Source: Foliimonas ilicis
GTDB lineage: Bacteria; Pseudomonadota; Alphaproteobacteria; Rhizobiales; Rhizobiaceae
Direction: 5' to 3'
Assembly (NCBI RefSeq): GCF_039939195.1
Contig: NZ_JBDUUH010000010.1
Coordinates: 176,062-240,061, forward strand
Length of the DNA: 64,000 nt
Within the stretch, counting starts at the first letter, position 1. Each line of letters begins with the position of its first letter. A program made the position numbers and the translations under genes. Of the stretch, positions 16,966 to 26,310 are shown in pieces. The notes below the pieces were generated by a model, which was given only the letters and a program-made list of their open reading frames with translations, had not been told where the DNA came from and made no database searches.

Positions 16966-19900
16966 ATGAACATTTCCAGATTCTTTATCGATCGCCCCGT
17001 CTTTGCAGCGGTGCTGTCGATCCTTATCGTGGTCGCGGGCCTGATCGGCATGCGTTCCCTGCCGATTTCCGAATATCCGGACGTCGTGCCACCATCGATT
17101 GTCGTGCGCGCCGTCTATCCGGGTGCCAACCCCGTTGTCATCTCCGAAACGGTTGCAACACCGCTCGAAGAGCAGATCAACGGCGTCGAGGACATGCTCT
17201 ACATGAACAGTCAGGCGACGTCGGACGGCGTGCTGACACTGACTGTCACCTTCAAGCTCGGCACCGACCCCGACAAGGCACAGCAGCTCGTGCAGAACCG
17301 TGTCTCGCAGGCAGAACCCCGCTTGCCGCAGGAAGTGCGCGCGCTCGGTGTCACAACAGTCAAGAGTTCGCCAGACTTCATCATGGTGGTGAACCTCGTT
17401 TCGACAACGGACCGCTATGACATCACCTATCTGCGCAACTACGCGACCCTCAATGTCAAAGACCGCCTGGCCCGCATCGAGGGCGTTGGCCAGGTGCAGG
17501 TTTTTGGCGCGGGCGACTATGCGATGCGAGTGTGGATCGACCCGCAAAAGGCAGCCGAGCATGCGCTTGCTGCCAGCGACATCACCAATGCGATCCGTGA
17601 GCAGAATGTGCAGGCCGCAGCCGGCATAATTGGCGCTTCGCCGACGCCGCTCGACGTCAACCTCCAGCTAAACGTCAACGCGCAGGGGCGCCTGCATACG
17701 CCGGAGGAATTTGGCAACATCATCGTCAAAACTGGCGCGGAGGGCCAAATCACGCGCCTTCGGGACGTCGCGCGCATCGAGATGGGCGCGGCCGAGTATA
17801 CGCTGCGCTCGCTTCTCGACGGCGAGCCGGCTGTCGCAATCGCAGTGCTCCAGGCCCCAGGCTCCAACGCCATCGAGATCGCCGACAACGTACGCGCGAC
17901 AATGGACCAGTTGCAGATCGCCATGCCCGACGGCGTGAAATACGAGATCGTCTACGACACAACGGAATTCGTCCGCGCCTCAATCGACAAAGTCGTTGAT
18001 ACGCTGCTCGAAGCCATCGCGCTGGTCGTTCTCGTCGTCATCATCTTCCTGCAGACCTGGCGGGCCTCGATCATCCCGCTGCTGGCCGTGCCGGTATCCA
18101 TCATTGGCACCTTCGCCGTGATGTATGCCTTCGGCTTCTCGATCAACGCACTCACCCTGTTCGGTCTGGTGTTGGCGATCGGCATCGTCGTCGACGACGC
18201 GATCGTCGTCGTCGAAAATGTCGAACGCAACATCGAAAACGGCCTCAACCCGCGAGAAGCGACATATCGAGCAATGCGCGAAGTCTCCGGCCCGATCATC
18301 GCCATTGCGCTGGTGCTCGTTGCCGTCTTCGTGCCGCTCGCCTTCATCAGCGGCCTTTCCGGTCAGTTCTACCGCCAGTTCGCGCTGACCATCGCCATCT
18401 CGACAGTCATCTCGGCCATCAATTCACTAACGCTTTCTCCTGCACTTGCCGCCCTTCTGCTGAAGGATCACCATGCGCCAAAAGACTGGCTGACGCGCAT
18501 CATGGACCGTCTCTTCGGCTGGTTCTTCCGCGGCTTCAACCGGTTTTTTGGTGCGGCTTCGAGCGGTTATGGCCGTAGCGTCGGCGGGCTCGTCTCGCGC
18601 AAATCGATCGTCATGCTTATCTATCTCGTGCTGGTCGGCGCCACCTATGGGGTGTTCAACGCCGTACCGGGCGGCTTCGTGCCGGCGCAGGACAAGCAAT
18701 ATCTCATCGGCTTTGCCCAGCTTCCGGACGGTGCCACGCTGGACCGCACGGAAGAGGTGATCAAGAAGATGAGCGAGATCGCGCTGGCACAGCCGGGCGT
18801 CTCCCATGCCATCGCCTTCCCGGGCCTGTCGATCAACGGTTTCACCATCGGCTCCAACTCAGGCATCGTCTTTGCCACGCTGGACAGTTTTGAGGAACGC
18901 ACGACGCCTGAACTCTCCGGCGGGGCGATCGCCATGCAACTGAACCAGAAGTTCGCGGGCATCCAGGACGCCTTTATCGCCATGTTCCCGCCGCCGCCGG
19001 TCAACGGCCTGGGCACCACGGGCGGCTTCAAGCTGCAAATCGAGGACCGCGCTGGCCTCGGCTATGAAACGCTTGACGAGGCAACCAAAGCCTTCCTCGC
19101 GAAAGCCTATCAAACGCCGGAACTGGCGGGCCTATTTTCCAGCTTCCAGATCAACGTCCCGCAGCTCTATGCCGATCTTGACCGCTCCAAAGCGCAGCAA
19201 CTCGGCGTGCGGGTGACGGACGTATTCGAAACTTTGCAGATCTACCTCGGCTCGCTCTACGTCAACGACTTCAACGCGTTCGGGCGCACCTACAGCGTGC
19301 GCGTGCAGGCCGACTCTGCCTTCCGCGCCAAGCCGGAAGACATCGGCCAGCTCAAGGTGCGCTCGCAATCGGGCGAGATGATCCCGCTTGCCGCGCTGCT
19401 GAAGGTCGACGCCACGACGGGGCCGGAGCGCACCACACGCTACAATGGCTTCCTCGCTGCCGACATCAATGGTGCGCCAGCTCCGGGCTTCTCCTCCGGT
19501 CAGGCGGAAGCGGCTATCGAAAAGATCGCAGCCGAAACTTTGCCCGCAGGGATCGATTTCGAATGGACGGACCTGACCTACCAACAAATTCTAGCCGGCA
19601 ATTCCAGCATCATCGTTTTTCCGCTCGCCCTACTGCTCGTTTATCTCGTGCTGGCCGCGCAGTATGAAAGCCTGACCCTGCCCATCGCAATCATTATGAT
19701 CGTACCGATGGGCGTGCTCGCGGCTTTGGCCGGGGTCTGGTACACCGGCGGAGACAACAACGTCTTCACCCAGATCGGCCTAGTGGTGCTGGTGGGTCTA
19801 TCGGCGAAGAACGCCATCCTCATCGTCGAGTTCGCGCGCGAACTCGAATTCGAGGGGCGTAACCCGGTTCAGGCCGCGATCGAGGCAAGTCGCCTGCGCC

Positions 19901-20166
19901 TGCGCCCGATCCTCATGACTTCCATGGCGTTCATCATGGGTGTTGTGCCGCTGGTGCTGTCGACGGGCGCAGGTGCCGAAATGCGCGCCGCCATGGGCCT
20001 TGCCGTATTTTCCGGCATGATCGGCGTGACCTTCTTCGGCATCTTCATGACGCCGGTATTCTACGTGCTGCTGCGCAAGCTTGCAGGCAACCGGCCGCTC
20101 ATACATCACGGCAAGCCCGCTCTCGAAGAAGCCCGGCCCGACAGCCTGCAGGTCTCGCAGCTGTAA
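16966..20166 (+). CDS. RND multidrug efflux permease (MexF/AcrB-like)
   Basis: Inner-membrane proton/drug antiporter of the HAE1 family, 1066 aa, normal length. Start ATG 16966 follows GGAGAGG; the GTG at 16957 is inside that ribosome site. The N-terminus SRFFIDRPVFAAVLSILIVVAG is TM1. The proton-relay acids are in GIVVDDAIVVVENVERN (TM4) and the Lys in VGLSAKNAILIVEFAREL (TM10). Two large periplasmic porter loops follow TM1 and TM7. It works with the adaptor at 15647; an outer-membrane factor must come from elsewhere. Substrates cannot be read from sequence. Confidence 0.96.
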   Translation: MNISRFFIDRPVFAAVLSILIVVAGLIGMRSLPISEYPDVVPPSIVVRAVYPGANPVVISETVATPLEEQINGVEDMLYMNSQATSDGVLTLTVTFKLGTDPDKAQQLVQNRVSQAEPRLPQEVRALGVTTVKSSPDFIMVVNLVSTTDRYDITYLRNYATLNVKDRLARIEGVGQVQVFGAGDYAMRVWIDPQKAAEHALAASDITNAIREQNVQAAAGIIGASPTPLDVNLQLNVNAQGRLHTPEEFGNIIVKTGAEGQITRLRDVARIEMGAAEYTLRSLLDGEPAVAIAVLQAPGSNAIEIADNVRATMDQLQIAMPDGVKYEIVYDTTEFVRASIDKVVDTLLEAIALVVLVVIIFLQTWRASIIPLLAVPVSIIGTFAVMYAFGFSINALTLFGLVLAIGIVVDDAIVVVENVERNIENGLNPREATYRAMREVSGPIIAIALVLVAVFVPLAFISGLSGQFYRQFALTIAISTVISAINSLTLSPALAALLLKDHHAPKDWLTRIMDRLFGWFFRGFNRFFGAASSGYGRSVGGLVSRKSIVMLIYLVLVGATYGVFNAVPGGFVPAQDKQYLIGFAQLPDGATLDRTEEVIKKMSEIALAQPGVSHAIAFPGLSINGFTIGSNSGIVFATLDSFEERTTPELSGGAIAMQLNQKFAGIQDAFIAMFPPPPVNGLGTTGGFKLQIEDRAGLGYETLDEATKAFLAKAYQTPELAGLFSSFQINVPQLYADLDRSKAQQLGVRVTDVFETLQIYLGSLYVNDFNAFGRTYSVRVQADSAFRAKPEDIGQLKVRSQSGEMIPLAALLKVDATTGPERTTRYNGFLAADINGAPAPGFSSGQAEAAIEKIAAETLPAGIDFEWTDLTYQQILAGNSSIIVFPLALLLVYLVLAAQYESLTLPIAIIMIVPMGVLAALAGVWYTGGDNNVFTQIGLVVLVGLSAKNAILIVEFARELEFEGRNPVQAAIEASRLRLRPILMTSMAFIMGVVPLVLSTGAGAEMRAAMGLAVFSGMIGVTFFGIFMTPVFYVLLRKLAGNRPLIHHGKPALEEARPDSLQVSQL

Positions 20167-20190
20167 CTTCGAGAAGAGTATGGAATAGAT

Positions 20191-20215
20191 AATGGCTGAG
20201 CACTGCTCAGCCATT
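20191..20215 (+). terminator. Terminator of the RND operon
   Basis: Perfect 12-bp inverted repeat AATGGCTGAGCA / TGCTCAGCCATT with a tight loop, followed by TCTCCC, 24 bp after the pump stop. Confidence 0.65.
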
Positions 20216-20463
20216 CTCCCGCAATTATCGCAATAACTTGATGAACTGGCTGAACCCCCCGTCGCGCCTTACGCGAAGATTTCCGCAAGTTCCTTCACGT
20301 CTGCGCCTTCCTTGATGTAAACCTTGAATGCGCCAGGCCTCCTCGTTGCCCTCAATGGGATACCGCGACAGTAAGAGACGACACGACGATTACGGCTGGA
20401 GTGGCCGGAGGAAATCGCCCGACGGCGGTGAGCGGTCTGCCAACCACTCCTTATCAGCGCTTC
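20216..20463. other. Intergenic region with a possible minus-strand gene remnant
   Basis: About 250 bp without an intact gene. On the minus strand a short frame ending at a TAA (20269-20271) reads GAFKVYIKEGADVKELAEIF, which has protein-like composition and could be the C-terminus of a lost gene. I cannot assign it to a family. Confidence 0.35.
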
Positions 20464-20871
20464 CTAGTGTTCAGGTCGCGTAATAATGTAGATCGCGCAT
20501 GCCGCCATCAAGCCTGCAACGATTATGGCCAACATCAGTCCGGGCTGTGCGCCAAACCAAAACAGAACGTAGCCGAAGCTTATACCCGTGCAGGCCATAA
20601 GCTTTGCCCGGCGCGGTATTGCACCACGCAGACGCCAGTTTTCGATAACAGGACCGAAGCGAGGATGATTGAGCATCCACGCTTCCAGTCGTGGCGAGGA
20701 GCGCCCGAAACACCATGCCGCGAGGATCAGGAAAATCGTTGTCGGCATGATCGGCAGCACGGCGCCGATGATGCCGAGAGCCAGCATGACAAAGCCCAGC
20801 GCCAGAAAACCTGCCCGTCTCGTTTTGGTGAGAGCCGCCCCTTTCGGGGTACGACGTGGTGGTGAATTCAT
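20464..20871 (-). CDS. DUF454 (YbaN-like) inner-membrane protein
   Basis: 135 aa from ATG 20871; a longer frame from 20958 would overlap the heme oxygenase gene upstream and has no membrane or family character. Two N-terminal hydrophobic segments (RAGFLALGFVMLALGIIGAVLPIMPTTIFLILAAWCFGRSSPR) and further C-terminal ones match DUF454, with the hallmark GxxLPxxPTTxFLLxAxxCFxRSSPR pattern and NHPxFGPxIxxW following. It is 31 bp downstream of heme oxygenase on the same strand. Function unknown; a link to heme or iron metabolism is inferred from co-transcription. Confidence 0.85.
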   Translation of the reverse strand: MNSPPRRTPKGAALTKTRRAGFLALGFVMLALGIIGAVLPIMPTTIFLILAAWCFGRSSPRLEAWMLNHPRFGPVIENWRLRGAIPRRAKLMACTGISFGYVLFWFGAQPGLMLAIIVAGLMAACAIYIITRPEH

Positions 20872-20902
20872 CCGTGCTGTAGAACAGTCCGAGGTTCTTC
20901 GC

Positions 20903-21505
20903 TCATCCAAGCATCTCCTTAACCAGGCCATGAACGCGCCGGAAGGCAGCTTCGGCACCTGCTACGACGCGATCTTCTTCAGCCTCGCTCAACTCCAGCA
21001 TATCAAGTGCTGCAGTGAATGTCCGCCAGTGAAGACCGCGCCCCTCCGGTGCTCCAGCCAAATGGCGCGCGCCGAATTCCTCGGACAAGCCGAGCTTGGC
21101 TGCTTCCTTCAAAAGGAAAGCCGCTCCCAAATTCGAACCTTCCGCTACATAAAGCCAGCCGAGCGCAACAGGTATGTCGGCCTCTTCGTCAAACCCCGGC
21201 GGGGTGGCGCTTGTCGGCGAGGCCAGGCCGAGATCGACAAGGTCTTGCTCGATCAGGTCCAGACGCCGGCGACCGGCAAGATCGGGCAATAGAGTATCGA
21301 GAGCGGTGTTGGAATAGAGAGCGTCTATGTCTCGGTGAAACTGGTGCTGTACCTTGACGAACAATCCATACTTTTCCCGGCTTTCGAACGGTTTTCCGGC
21401 CATGATCGACTTGTCGAGGCGATCATGTGTCTCATTGGTTCTCGCCTTGAGCCGTTTTGCCCGGCCAATCATTGGCGGGGTTTCGATATCAATTATTTCG
21501 TTCAT
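20903..21505 (-). CDS. Heme oxygenase (biliverdin-producing)
   Basis: 200 aa. Opens heme to release iron, CO and biliverdin in the cytoplasm. The proximal heme ligand His27 sits in LKARTNETHDRLDKSIM, and the distal-helix GSxLG motif is GSNLG at 123-127 (LGWLYVAEGSNLGAAFLL). Length and motifs match the HmuO/HugZ-independent classical fold (PF01126), and it is probably the second heme oxygenase (BhuO type) inferred in Brucella besides BhuQ. A strong Irr box (21660-21676) lies 155 bp upstream, which predicts induction under iron limitation. Confidence 0.9.
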   Translation of the reverse strand: MNEIIDIETPPMIGRAKRLKARTNETHDRLDKSIMAGKPFESREKYGLFVKVQHQFHRDIDALYSNTALDTLLPDLAGRRRLDLIEQDLVDLGLASPTSATPPGFDEEADIPVALGWLYVAEGSNLGAAFLLKEAAKLGLSEEFGARHLAGAPEGRGLHWRTFTAALDMLELSEAEEDRVVAGAEAAFRRVHGLVKEMLG

Positions 21506-21659
21506 CTCGTGTCAGTTCTCTCGATGAATAGGCCTTGTGGGAAGAAACGGTCTCTCGCCTGGCTATAGATTTCTACCACACCATGTGTTCGGTCGCGCCA
21601 CACGCACAACGGCACCATCCTCGCGTACACAATGTAGATTTAACACGCAACATCAATGA

Positions 21660-21676
21660 TTTAGAACGAATCTAGA
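21660..21676 (-). promoter_or_regulatory. Irr box (iron control element) upstream of heme oxygenase
   Basis: TTTAGAACGAATCTAGA matches the rhizobial Irr/ICE consensus TTTAGAAYNRTTCTAAA as I recall it at 15 of 17 positions. In Hyphomicrobiales, Irr represses iron-acquisition genes through such sites. The heme oxygenase reads away from it on the minus strand. The alcohol dehydrogenase gene ends 25 bp to the right. Confidence 0.7.
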
Positions 21677-21700
21677 AACTGTTATGAGCTATCGTCACCA

Positions 21701-22741
21701 TCAAAGCGACGCATTGTCGATGACGAAGCGGTACTTCACGTCACCCTTTAACATCCTCTCATATGCCTCGTTCACCTGATCAGCCTTGATCATTTCGATA
21801 TCCGCCACGATGCCATGTTCGGCGCAGAAATCGAGCATTTCCTGTGTCTCGGCAATACCGCCGATCATAGATCCCGCGATCGAGCGTCGTTTCATGATCA
21901 GATTGAAAACTTCAGGCGATGGATGCGGTGAAGCTGGAGCCCCGACAAGCGTCATCGTGCCATCGCGCTTCAGCAGAACCAAGAAGGCATCAAGATCGTG
22001 AGGTGCCGCGACAGTATTGATAATCAGATCGAAGCTTTGGGCGTGTGACGCCATTTCATCCGCGTTGCGGGATACCACGACTTCATCGGCACCGAGCGCC
22101 TTGGCTTCCGCGCGTTTGGACTCCGAAGTGGTGAACGCCACAACATAAGCACCCATAGCGTGGGCCAGTTTGATGCCCATGTGCCCGAGGCCACCGATAC
22201 CGACAATACCGACTTTTTTACCCGGACCAGCATTCCAGTGGCGTAGCGGCGAGTATGTGGTGATCCCTGCGCAGAGCAGAGGCGCAACGGCGGCCAACTG
22301 ACCCACGCTGTGTTTCACGCGAAGAACGTAACGCTCGTCCACAACGACGTTCTGCGCATACCCACCCAGCGTATGGCCGGGTGCGTCTGTCGTCGGGAAA
22401 TTATAGGTCCCAATCATATGGTCGCAGTAATTTTCCAATCCATCGTCACACTGGTAGCAGTGCCGGCAGCTGTCGACGATGCAGCCAACACCGACCAGAT
22501 CTCCTTCCTTGAAACTGTTAACGGCGCTTCCAACGGCTGATACGCGTCCGACGATCTCATGCCCCGGAACGCACGGATAAACGGTACCCGCCCACTCGCC
22601 CCTCGCTTGATGGAGGTCAGAATGGCATACGCCGCAGTAGGCAATATCTATTTTGACATCCTGAGGTCCAGGTTGCCGACGTGTGATTTCAAGGCGCTCG
22701 AGTGGCTTGTCTGAAGCCAGATTTCCAAATGCTATGGTCAT
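21701..22741 (-). CDS. Zinc-dependent alcohol/aldehyde dehydrogenase (AdhA/YahK/CAD type)
   Basis: 346 aa medium-chain dehydrogenase. Catalytic zinc ligands are Cys in YCGVCHSDLHQARGEW and His-Glu in VPGHEIVGRV. The structural zinc site is CRHCYQCDDGLENYC. The Rossmann motif VGIVGIGGLGHMGIKLA is followed by AFTTSESKRAEA, whose Ser and basic residues favour NADP(H). Members usually reduce aldehydes to alcohols and have broad specificity. It is transcribed toward the heme oxygenase gene but separated from it by the Irr box, and lies beyond a terminator from the hydrolase gene upstream. Confidence 0.9.
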   Translation of the reverse strand: MTIAFGNLASDKPLERLEITRRQPGPQDVKIDIAYCGVCHSDLHQARGEWAGTVYPCVPGHEIVGRVSAVGSAVNSFKEGDLVGVGCIVDSCRHCYQCDDGLENYCDHMIGTYNFPTTDAPGHTLGGYAQNVVVDERYVLRVKHSVGQLAAVAPLLCAGITTYSPLRHWNAGPGKKVGIVGIGGLGHMGIKLAHAMGAYVVAFTTSESKRAEAKALGADEVVVSRNADEMASHAQSFDLIINTVAAPHDLDAFLVLLKRDGTMTLVGAPASPHPSPEVFNLIMKRRSIAGSMIGGIAETQEMLDFCAEHGIVADIEMIKADQVNEAYERMLKGDVKYRFVIDNASL

Positions 22742-22927
22742 GATTGTCTCTTTTGTTAGGGAAAGACGGTAACGCGAAGGGGATGTTCACCGCGAACGCG
22801 CGCAGCCTCAAGCTTTGCCGTAAAATCCTGATTGGCAAATTTTAATCCGACCTACGAAGTTCATTTTTTCGCGAGCTAACACGCTTTTCGAATGCGCCAG
22901 CGATATGACGGCAATATACCCTCCACA

Positions 22928-22955
22928 GGAAAGAGGCGGCGTGCCGCCTCTTTCC
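22928..22955 (-). terminator. Terminator of the MFS-hydrolase operon
   Basis: Perfect 13-bp arms GGAAAGAGGCGGC and GCCGCCTCTTTCC with a 2-nt spacer, 10 bp downstream of the hydrolase stop on the minus strand. Confidence 0.65.
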
Positions 22956-22964
22956 TTGGCGTCA

Positions 22965-24062
22965 TTACGCAGAGAGATGCTCGCCAAAGAAGGCGTTCAA
23001 ACGGTCGAAAGGAATAAGATCGACGCGGTCATAGAGATCGACGTGGCCAGCACCTTCAACCCATACCAGCTCCTTCGGTTCGGCCGCCAACTTGAAAGCC
23101 GCCTCGCTGAACTCGCGCGAATGCGAGACATCGCCTGAGATGAACATCATGGGGCGTGGGGAAATCGTTTCGATGTCGTTGAACGGATAGAAGTTCATGA
23201 ACTTCACATTGCTGGTCAGTGTCGGATGGGTGGTTCGCTCTGGCGACTGACCTTCAGGCGTAAACTGCCCGCGCGGCGTGCGATAAAAATCAAAGAACTC
23301 GTCGCCGATAGCGTTGCCCGTCAACTCATGCGGCGAACCGCTGGTGAGAAGCACATCTCCCCCTTCGAATTCGACATATCGCTGCTCGGCTGCCTGAGCG
23401 ATGATCTGCTTGCGTTGCTCGACGGTCTGCGATCGATTGAGAGCGTCCCGGTTGGCGGCACCCATGTCATACATACTAACCGTTGCGATTGCCTTCATGC
23501 GCGGGTCGATCTTTGCCGCACTGATCGCAAAGCTACCGCTGCCGCAGATTCCGATCGCGCCAATGCGATTGCGGTCAACGAATGCCCGCGTTCCAAGAAA
23601 ATCGACGCCGGCACTGAAAGCCTCGGCGTAGTGATCCGGGGAAACGAGGCTTGAAGGTGCGCCTTCGCTCTCTCCCCAGAACGGCAGGTCTATCGACATG
23701 GTCACAAAGCCCTGCTCCGCCATCTTCGTCGCGTAGAGATTGGCGCTCTGTTCCTTCACCGCCCCCATAGGATGGCTGACGACGAGCGCCGGGTGACGAG
23801 AATTGCGGTCGAGACTCTTCGGTGTGTATAGATTTCCCGCGACGTTCATCTGGAACTGGTTCCGGAATGTCACTTTCTCGATATCTACCTGATCGCTAAC
23901 GTAGAAATTATCTGCACCATTCGACAAATCCTGAGCTTGAGCAAAGGAAATGCCACCGAGCGATAGCGCGCCTACCGTGGCCGCGCCTGTCAGCAGCATC
24001 ATTTGGCGGCGATCAATTTCGGTGGACAGGCTATCGGCATTAGAATTTCGATTCTTAGTCAT
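22965..24062 (-). CDS. Tat-exported alpha/beta hydrolase (dienelactone-hydrolase-like)
   Basis: 365 aa from ATG 24062, preceded by AAGGAAG; an in-frame start at 24083 is weaker. The N-terminus has a twin-arginine signal (DRRQMMLLTGAATVGALSLGG, RR at 18-19). The core shows SHPMGAVKEQ near the oxyanion site, the nucleophile elbow IGICGSGSFA with Cys173 in the usual Ser position, as in dienelactone hydrolases, a probable Asp in ISGDVSHS and His in GAGHVDLYD. It is probably periplasmic. It shares an operon with the MFS exporter upstream (34-bp gap), which is controlled by the divergent LysR. Substrate unknown. Confidence 0.87.
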   Translation of the reverse strand: MTKNRNSNADSLSTEIDRRQMMLLTGAATVGALSLGGISFAQAQDLSNGADNFYVSDQVDIEKVTFRNQFQMNVAGNLYTPKSLDRNSRHPALVVSHPMGAVKEQSANLYATKMAEQGFVTMSIDLPFWGESEGAPSSLVSPDHYAEAFSAGVDFLGTRAFVDRNRIGAIGICGSGSFAISAAKIDPRMKAIATVSMYDMGAANRDALNRSQTVEQRKQIIAQAAEQRYVEFEGGDVLLTSGSPHELTGNAIGDEFFDFYRTPRGQFTPEGQSPERTTHPTLTSNVKFMNFYPFNDIETISPRPMMFISGDVSHSREFSEAAFKLAAEPKELVWVEGAGHVDLYDRVDLIPFDRLNAFFGEHLSA

Positions 24063-24096
24063 GAGTCTTCCTTTCGATTGCATTTTCAGGGGGTGA

Positions 24097-25281
24097 TTAT
24101 TCGGGTTTCAGCATGCGCTGACCGTTACCGATGAGAACGACCGCCGCGACGGCAAGAGCCACGCTTCCGGCGAAAGTCGCATTGATAGAAATGCCATCGA
24201 GAAGCAGACCACCGACCACTGCGCCCAGAAGGATCGATGTCTGGATCGCTGCGACCATGAGGCTGCCGGCGGCTTCGGGAGCGTCGTCGGCGTTTTGTGA
24301 CATCCACGTCATCCAGATCACCGACATTGCGGTGTTCATTGCGCCCCAAATGGCGAGGAAAGCGCCTGTCACGATCACTGAGCCGCTAAGGAACAGGAGT
24401 GCGAGCGTGCAAGCACCCATAAGCATGGCGGGTAATTTGAGAAGTGGGGCGATACGATCGCCGACAACGCGGCCTGCGGCCCATGTGCCGACAAAGCCGC
24501 CGCAGCCAAGGACGAGAAGCAGAATCGACAATGTGGTCACATCGGCATGCGTTATCTGCTCCAAATATGGACGCAGATAGGTAAACATGGTGAAAGCCGA
24601 GCCCCAGGAAAGCATTGAGGCAATGAGCCCCAAGAGGAAATAGGGTCGCTTCAACAAACCGAACATCGACCGGAAATCCTGCCGCTGCCTCGCAGGCAGA
24701 GAAGGCAAAGCGACCAGATGCCAGACGAGGTTAATGGCAACGATTGGGACGAGTGCCCAAAACACCTCGCGCCATCCGAACATGCCGCCGAGATAGCTTC
24801 CGATCGGGGCGGCGAAAGCCGCCGCAATTGCCTGACCACCATACATGATAGACAACGCGCGCGGGACATCGGCTTTCGGAACAAGCTGCATGATGACGGC
24901 GGTGGCGAGTGCCCAGAAGCTGCCGATGCAGATACCGAGCAGGGCACGCCCAACCATCAGGATTGTGAAACTCGGGGCTGCTGCAACAAGTACCAGGGAT
25001 ACAAGCATCAGCGCCGTCATTGAGATGAGGACGGTTTTGCGATTTACCCTTCCGGCTGCGGTTGTGATAAGCAAGCTCGCAGCAATGGCAAACAGGCCAC
25101 TGATCGAAATCGCCTGTCCGGTTTGCCCTTCCGTGGCGTGAAGGCCTTCGGCCATCGGCGTCAGGAGGCTGACCGGCATGAATTCCGAGGCAATCAACAT
25201 CGCGACGCAGAGCGCCATTGAAAGGACTGCGCCCCATGCGGCGGTCGGTTGGTCTTTTATATCGGGGAAGGTCGCAACCAT
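24097..25281 (-). CDS. MFS transporter, DHA1/AraJ-like exporter
   Basis: 394 aa from ATG 25281 (GAGG eight bases upstream); the longer frame from 25308 would run into the LysR operator region. Twelve membrane helices are predicted by eye. The motif-A loop between TM2 and TM3 reads AAGRVNRKTVLI and the TM5 glycine motif is AIAAAFAAPIGSYLGG, typical of 12-TM drug/sugar/nucleoside efflux pumps (AraJ, NepI, YdhP group). It is divergent from LysR at 25414. Confidence 0.88.
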   Translation of the reverse strand: MVATFPDIKDQPTAAWGAVLSMALCVAMLIASEFMPVSLLTPMAEGLHATEGQTGQAISISGLFAIAASLLITTAAGRVNRKTVLISMTALMLVSLVLVAAAPSFTILMVGRALLGICIGSFWALATAVIMQLVPKADVPRALSIMYGGQAIAAAFAAPIGSYLGGMFGWREVFWALVPIVAINLVWHLVALPSLPARQRQDFRSMFGLLKRPYFLLGLIASMLSWGSAFTMFTYLRPYLEQITHADVTTLSILLLVLGCGGFVGTWAAGRVVGDRIAPLLKLPAMLMGACTLALLFLSGSVIVTGAFLAIWGAMNTAMSVIWMTWMSQNADDAPEAAGSLMVAAIQTSILLGAVVGGLLLDGISINATFAGSVALAVAAVVLIGNGQRMLKPE

Positions 25282-25368
25282 AATATCTGCCTCACTCGTG
25301 CAACGCACTGGTCGGACATAGATAGAAGCTATTCGTTCTTTCGATTAGGCGCTCAAATCGGCATAGAC

Positions 25369-25387
25369 TAATCGATCGGGTCGATTA
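25369..25387. promoter_or_regulatory. LysR operator in the MFS/LysR promoter
   Basis: TAATCGA-TCGGG-TCGATTA, 7-bp perfect arms. A further TCGATTAG half-site lies at 25341-25348 towards the MFS gene. A recognition site plus an activation half-site is the usual LysR arrangement. Confidence 0.65.
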
Positions 25388-25413
25388 ATCTGGCGTCGGC
25401 GTCAGGAGGGCGT

Positions 25414-26310
25414 ATGGCTAAAACAGATTTTAACCAGCTAACTTGGTTTCGGGTGGTTGCCGAAGAGCGCAGCTTCACAAGGGCTGCGGCAAAGCTGGGC
25501 GTCGCACAATCGACACTCAGCCACACCATCAAGCAACTCGAAACCCGCATGGGCATAAGGCTTTTGGCGCGCACGACGCGAAATGTCGCGACGACAGTTG
25601 CGGGTGAACGCCTGCTTCAGACGATCACGCCGCGCATGGCCGAAATCGAGAACGAGATCGCCGCACTTATGGAGTTTCGCGAGAAGCCATCAGGCACCAT
25701 CCGATTGACGCTATCGGATCATGCACTGGCGAGTGTGGTCTGGCCGAAACTGAAACCGGCTCTCGTCGCTTATCCAGATATCAAGGTCGAGCTGATCCTC
25801 GACAGCACTTTTCGCAACATTGTCGAGGAAGGATTTGACGCTGGCGTTCGGCTGGGTGAAAGCGTCGAAAAAGACATGATCGCGGTCAGGATCGGCCCTG
25901 ACTGGCGGCTGGTTGCTGTAGCCTCGCCACACTATCTAGCCAAGCACGATGCTCCAAAGCATCCAGACGAACTTATCGGCCACGTCTGCATCAATATGCG
26001 CCATGAAACCGCTGGCGGACTTTATGCTTGGGAGTTCGAAAAAGATGGCCAGGCGCTCCGTGTTCGGGTCGACGGACAACTGACCTTCAACAATTCCTAT
26101 GCGATGATCGACGCGGCGGTCTGCGGGTATGGTATCGCATACGTTCCGGAAAGCATCGTGGAACGGCAACTTGCCGAAGGCGAACTCATCCTGGTGCTGG
26201 ACGACTGGTCGCCCTTGTTTGACGGCTACTTTCTTTATTTCCCAAGCCGTCGTCAGAATCTCCCGGCGTTCAAGGTCATAGTCGACGCGCTTCGTTATAG
26301 GATTAGTTGA
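25414..26310 (+). CDS. LysR-family regulator of the MFS-hydrolase operon
   Basis: 298 aa. HTH at residues 5-45 (LTWFRVVAEERSFTRAAAKLGVAQSTLSHTIKQLETRMG, then LLARTTRNV) and an effector domain (GTIRLTLSDHALASVVWPKLKPALVAYPDIKVEL). GGAGG precedes the ATG. It belongs to the CrgA/DsdC-like subgroup that controls neighbouring oxidoreductase or exporter genes. Confidence 0.93.
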   Translation: MAKTDFNQLTWFRVVAEERSFTRAAAKLGVAQSTLSHTIKQLETRMGIRLLARTTRNVATTVAGERLLQTITPRMAEIENEIAALMEFREKPSGTIRLTLSDHALASVVWPKLKPALVAYPDIKVELILDSTFRNIVEEGFDAGVRLGESVEKDMIAVRIGPDWRLVAVASPHYLAKHDAPKHPDELIGHVCINMRHETAGGLYAWEFEKDGQALRVRVDGQLTFNNSYAMIDAAVCGYGIAYVPESIVERQLAEGELILVLDDWSPLFDGYFLYFPSRRQNLPAFKVIVDALRYRIS

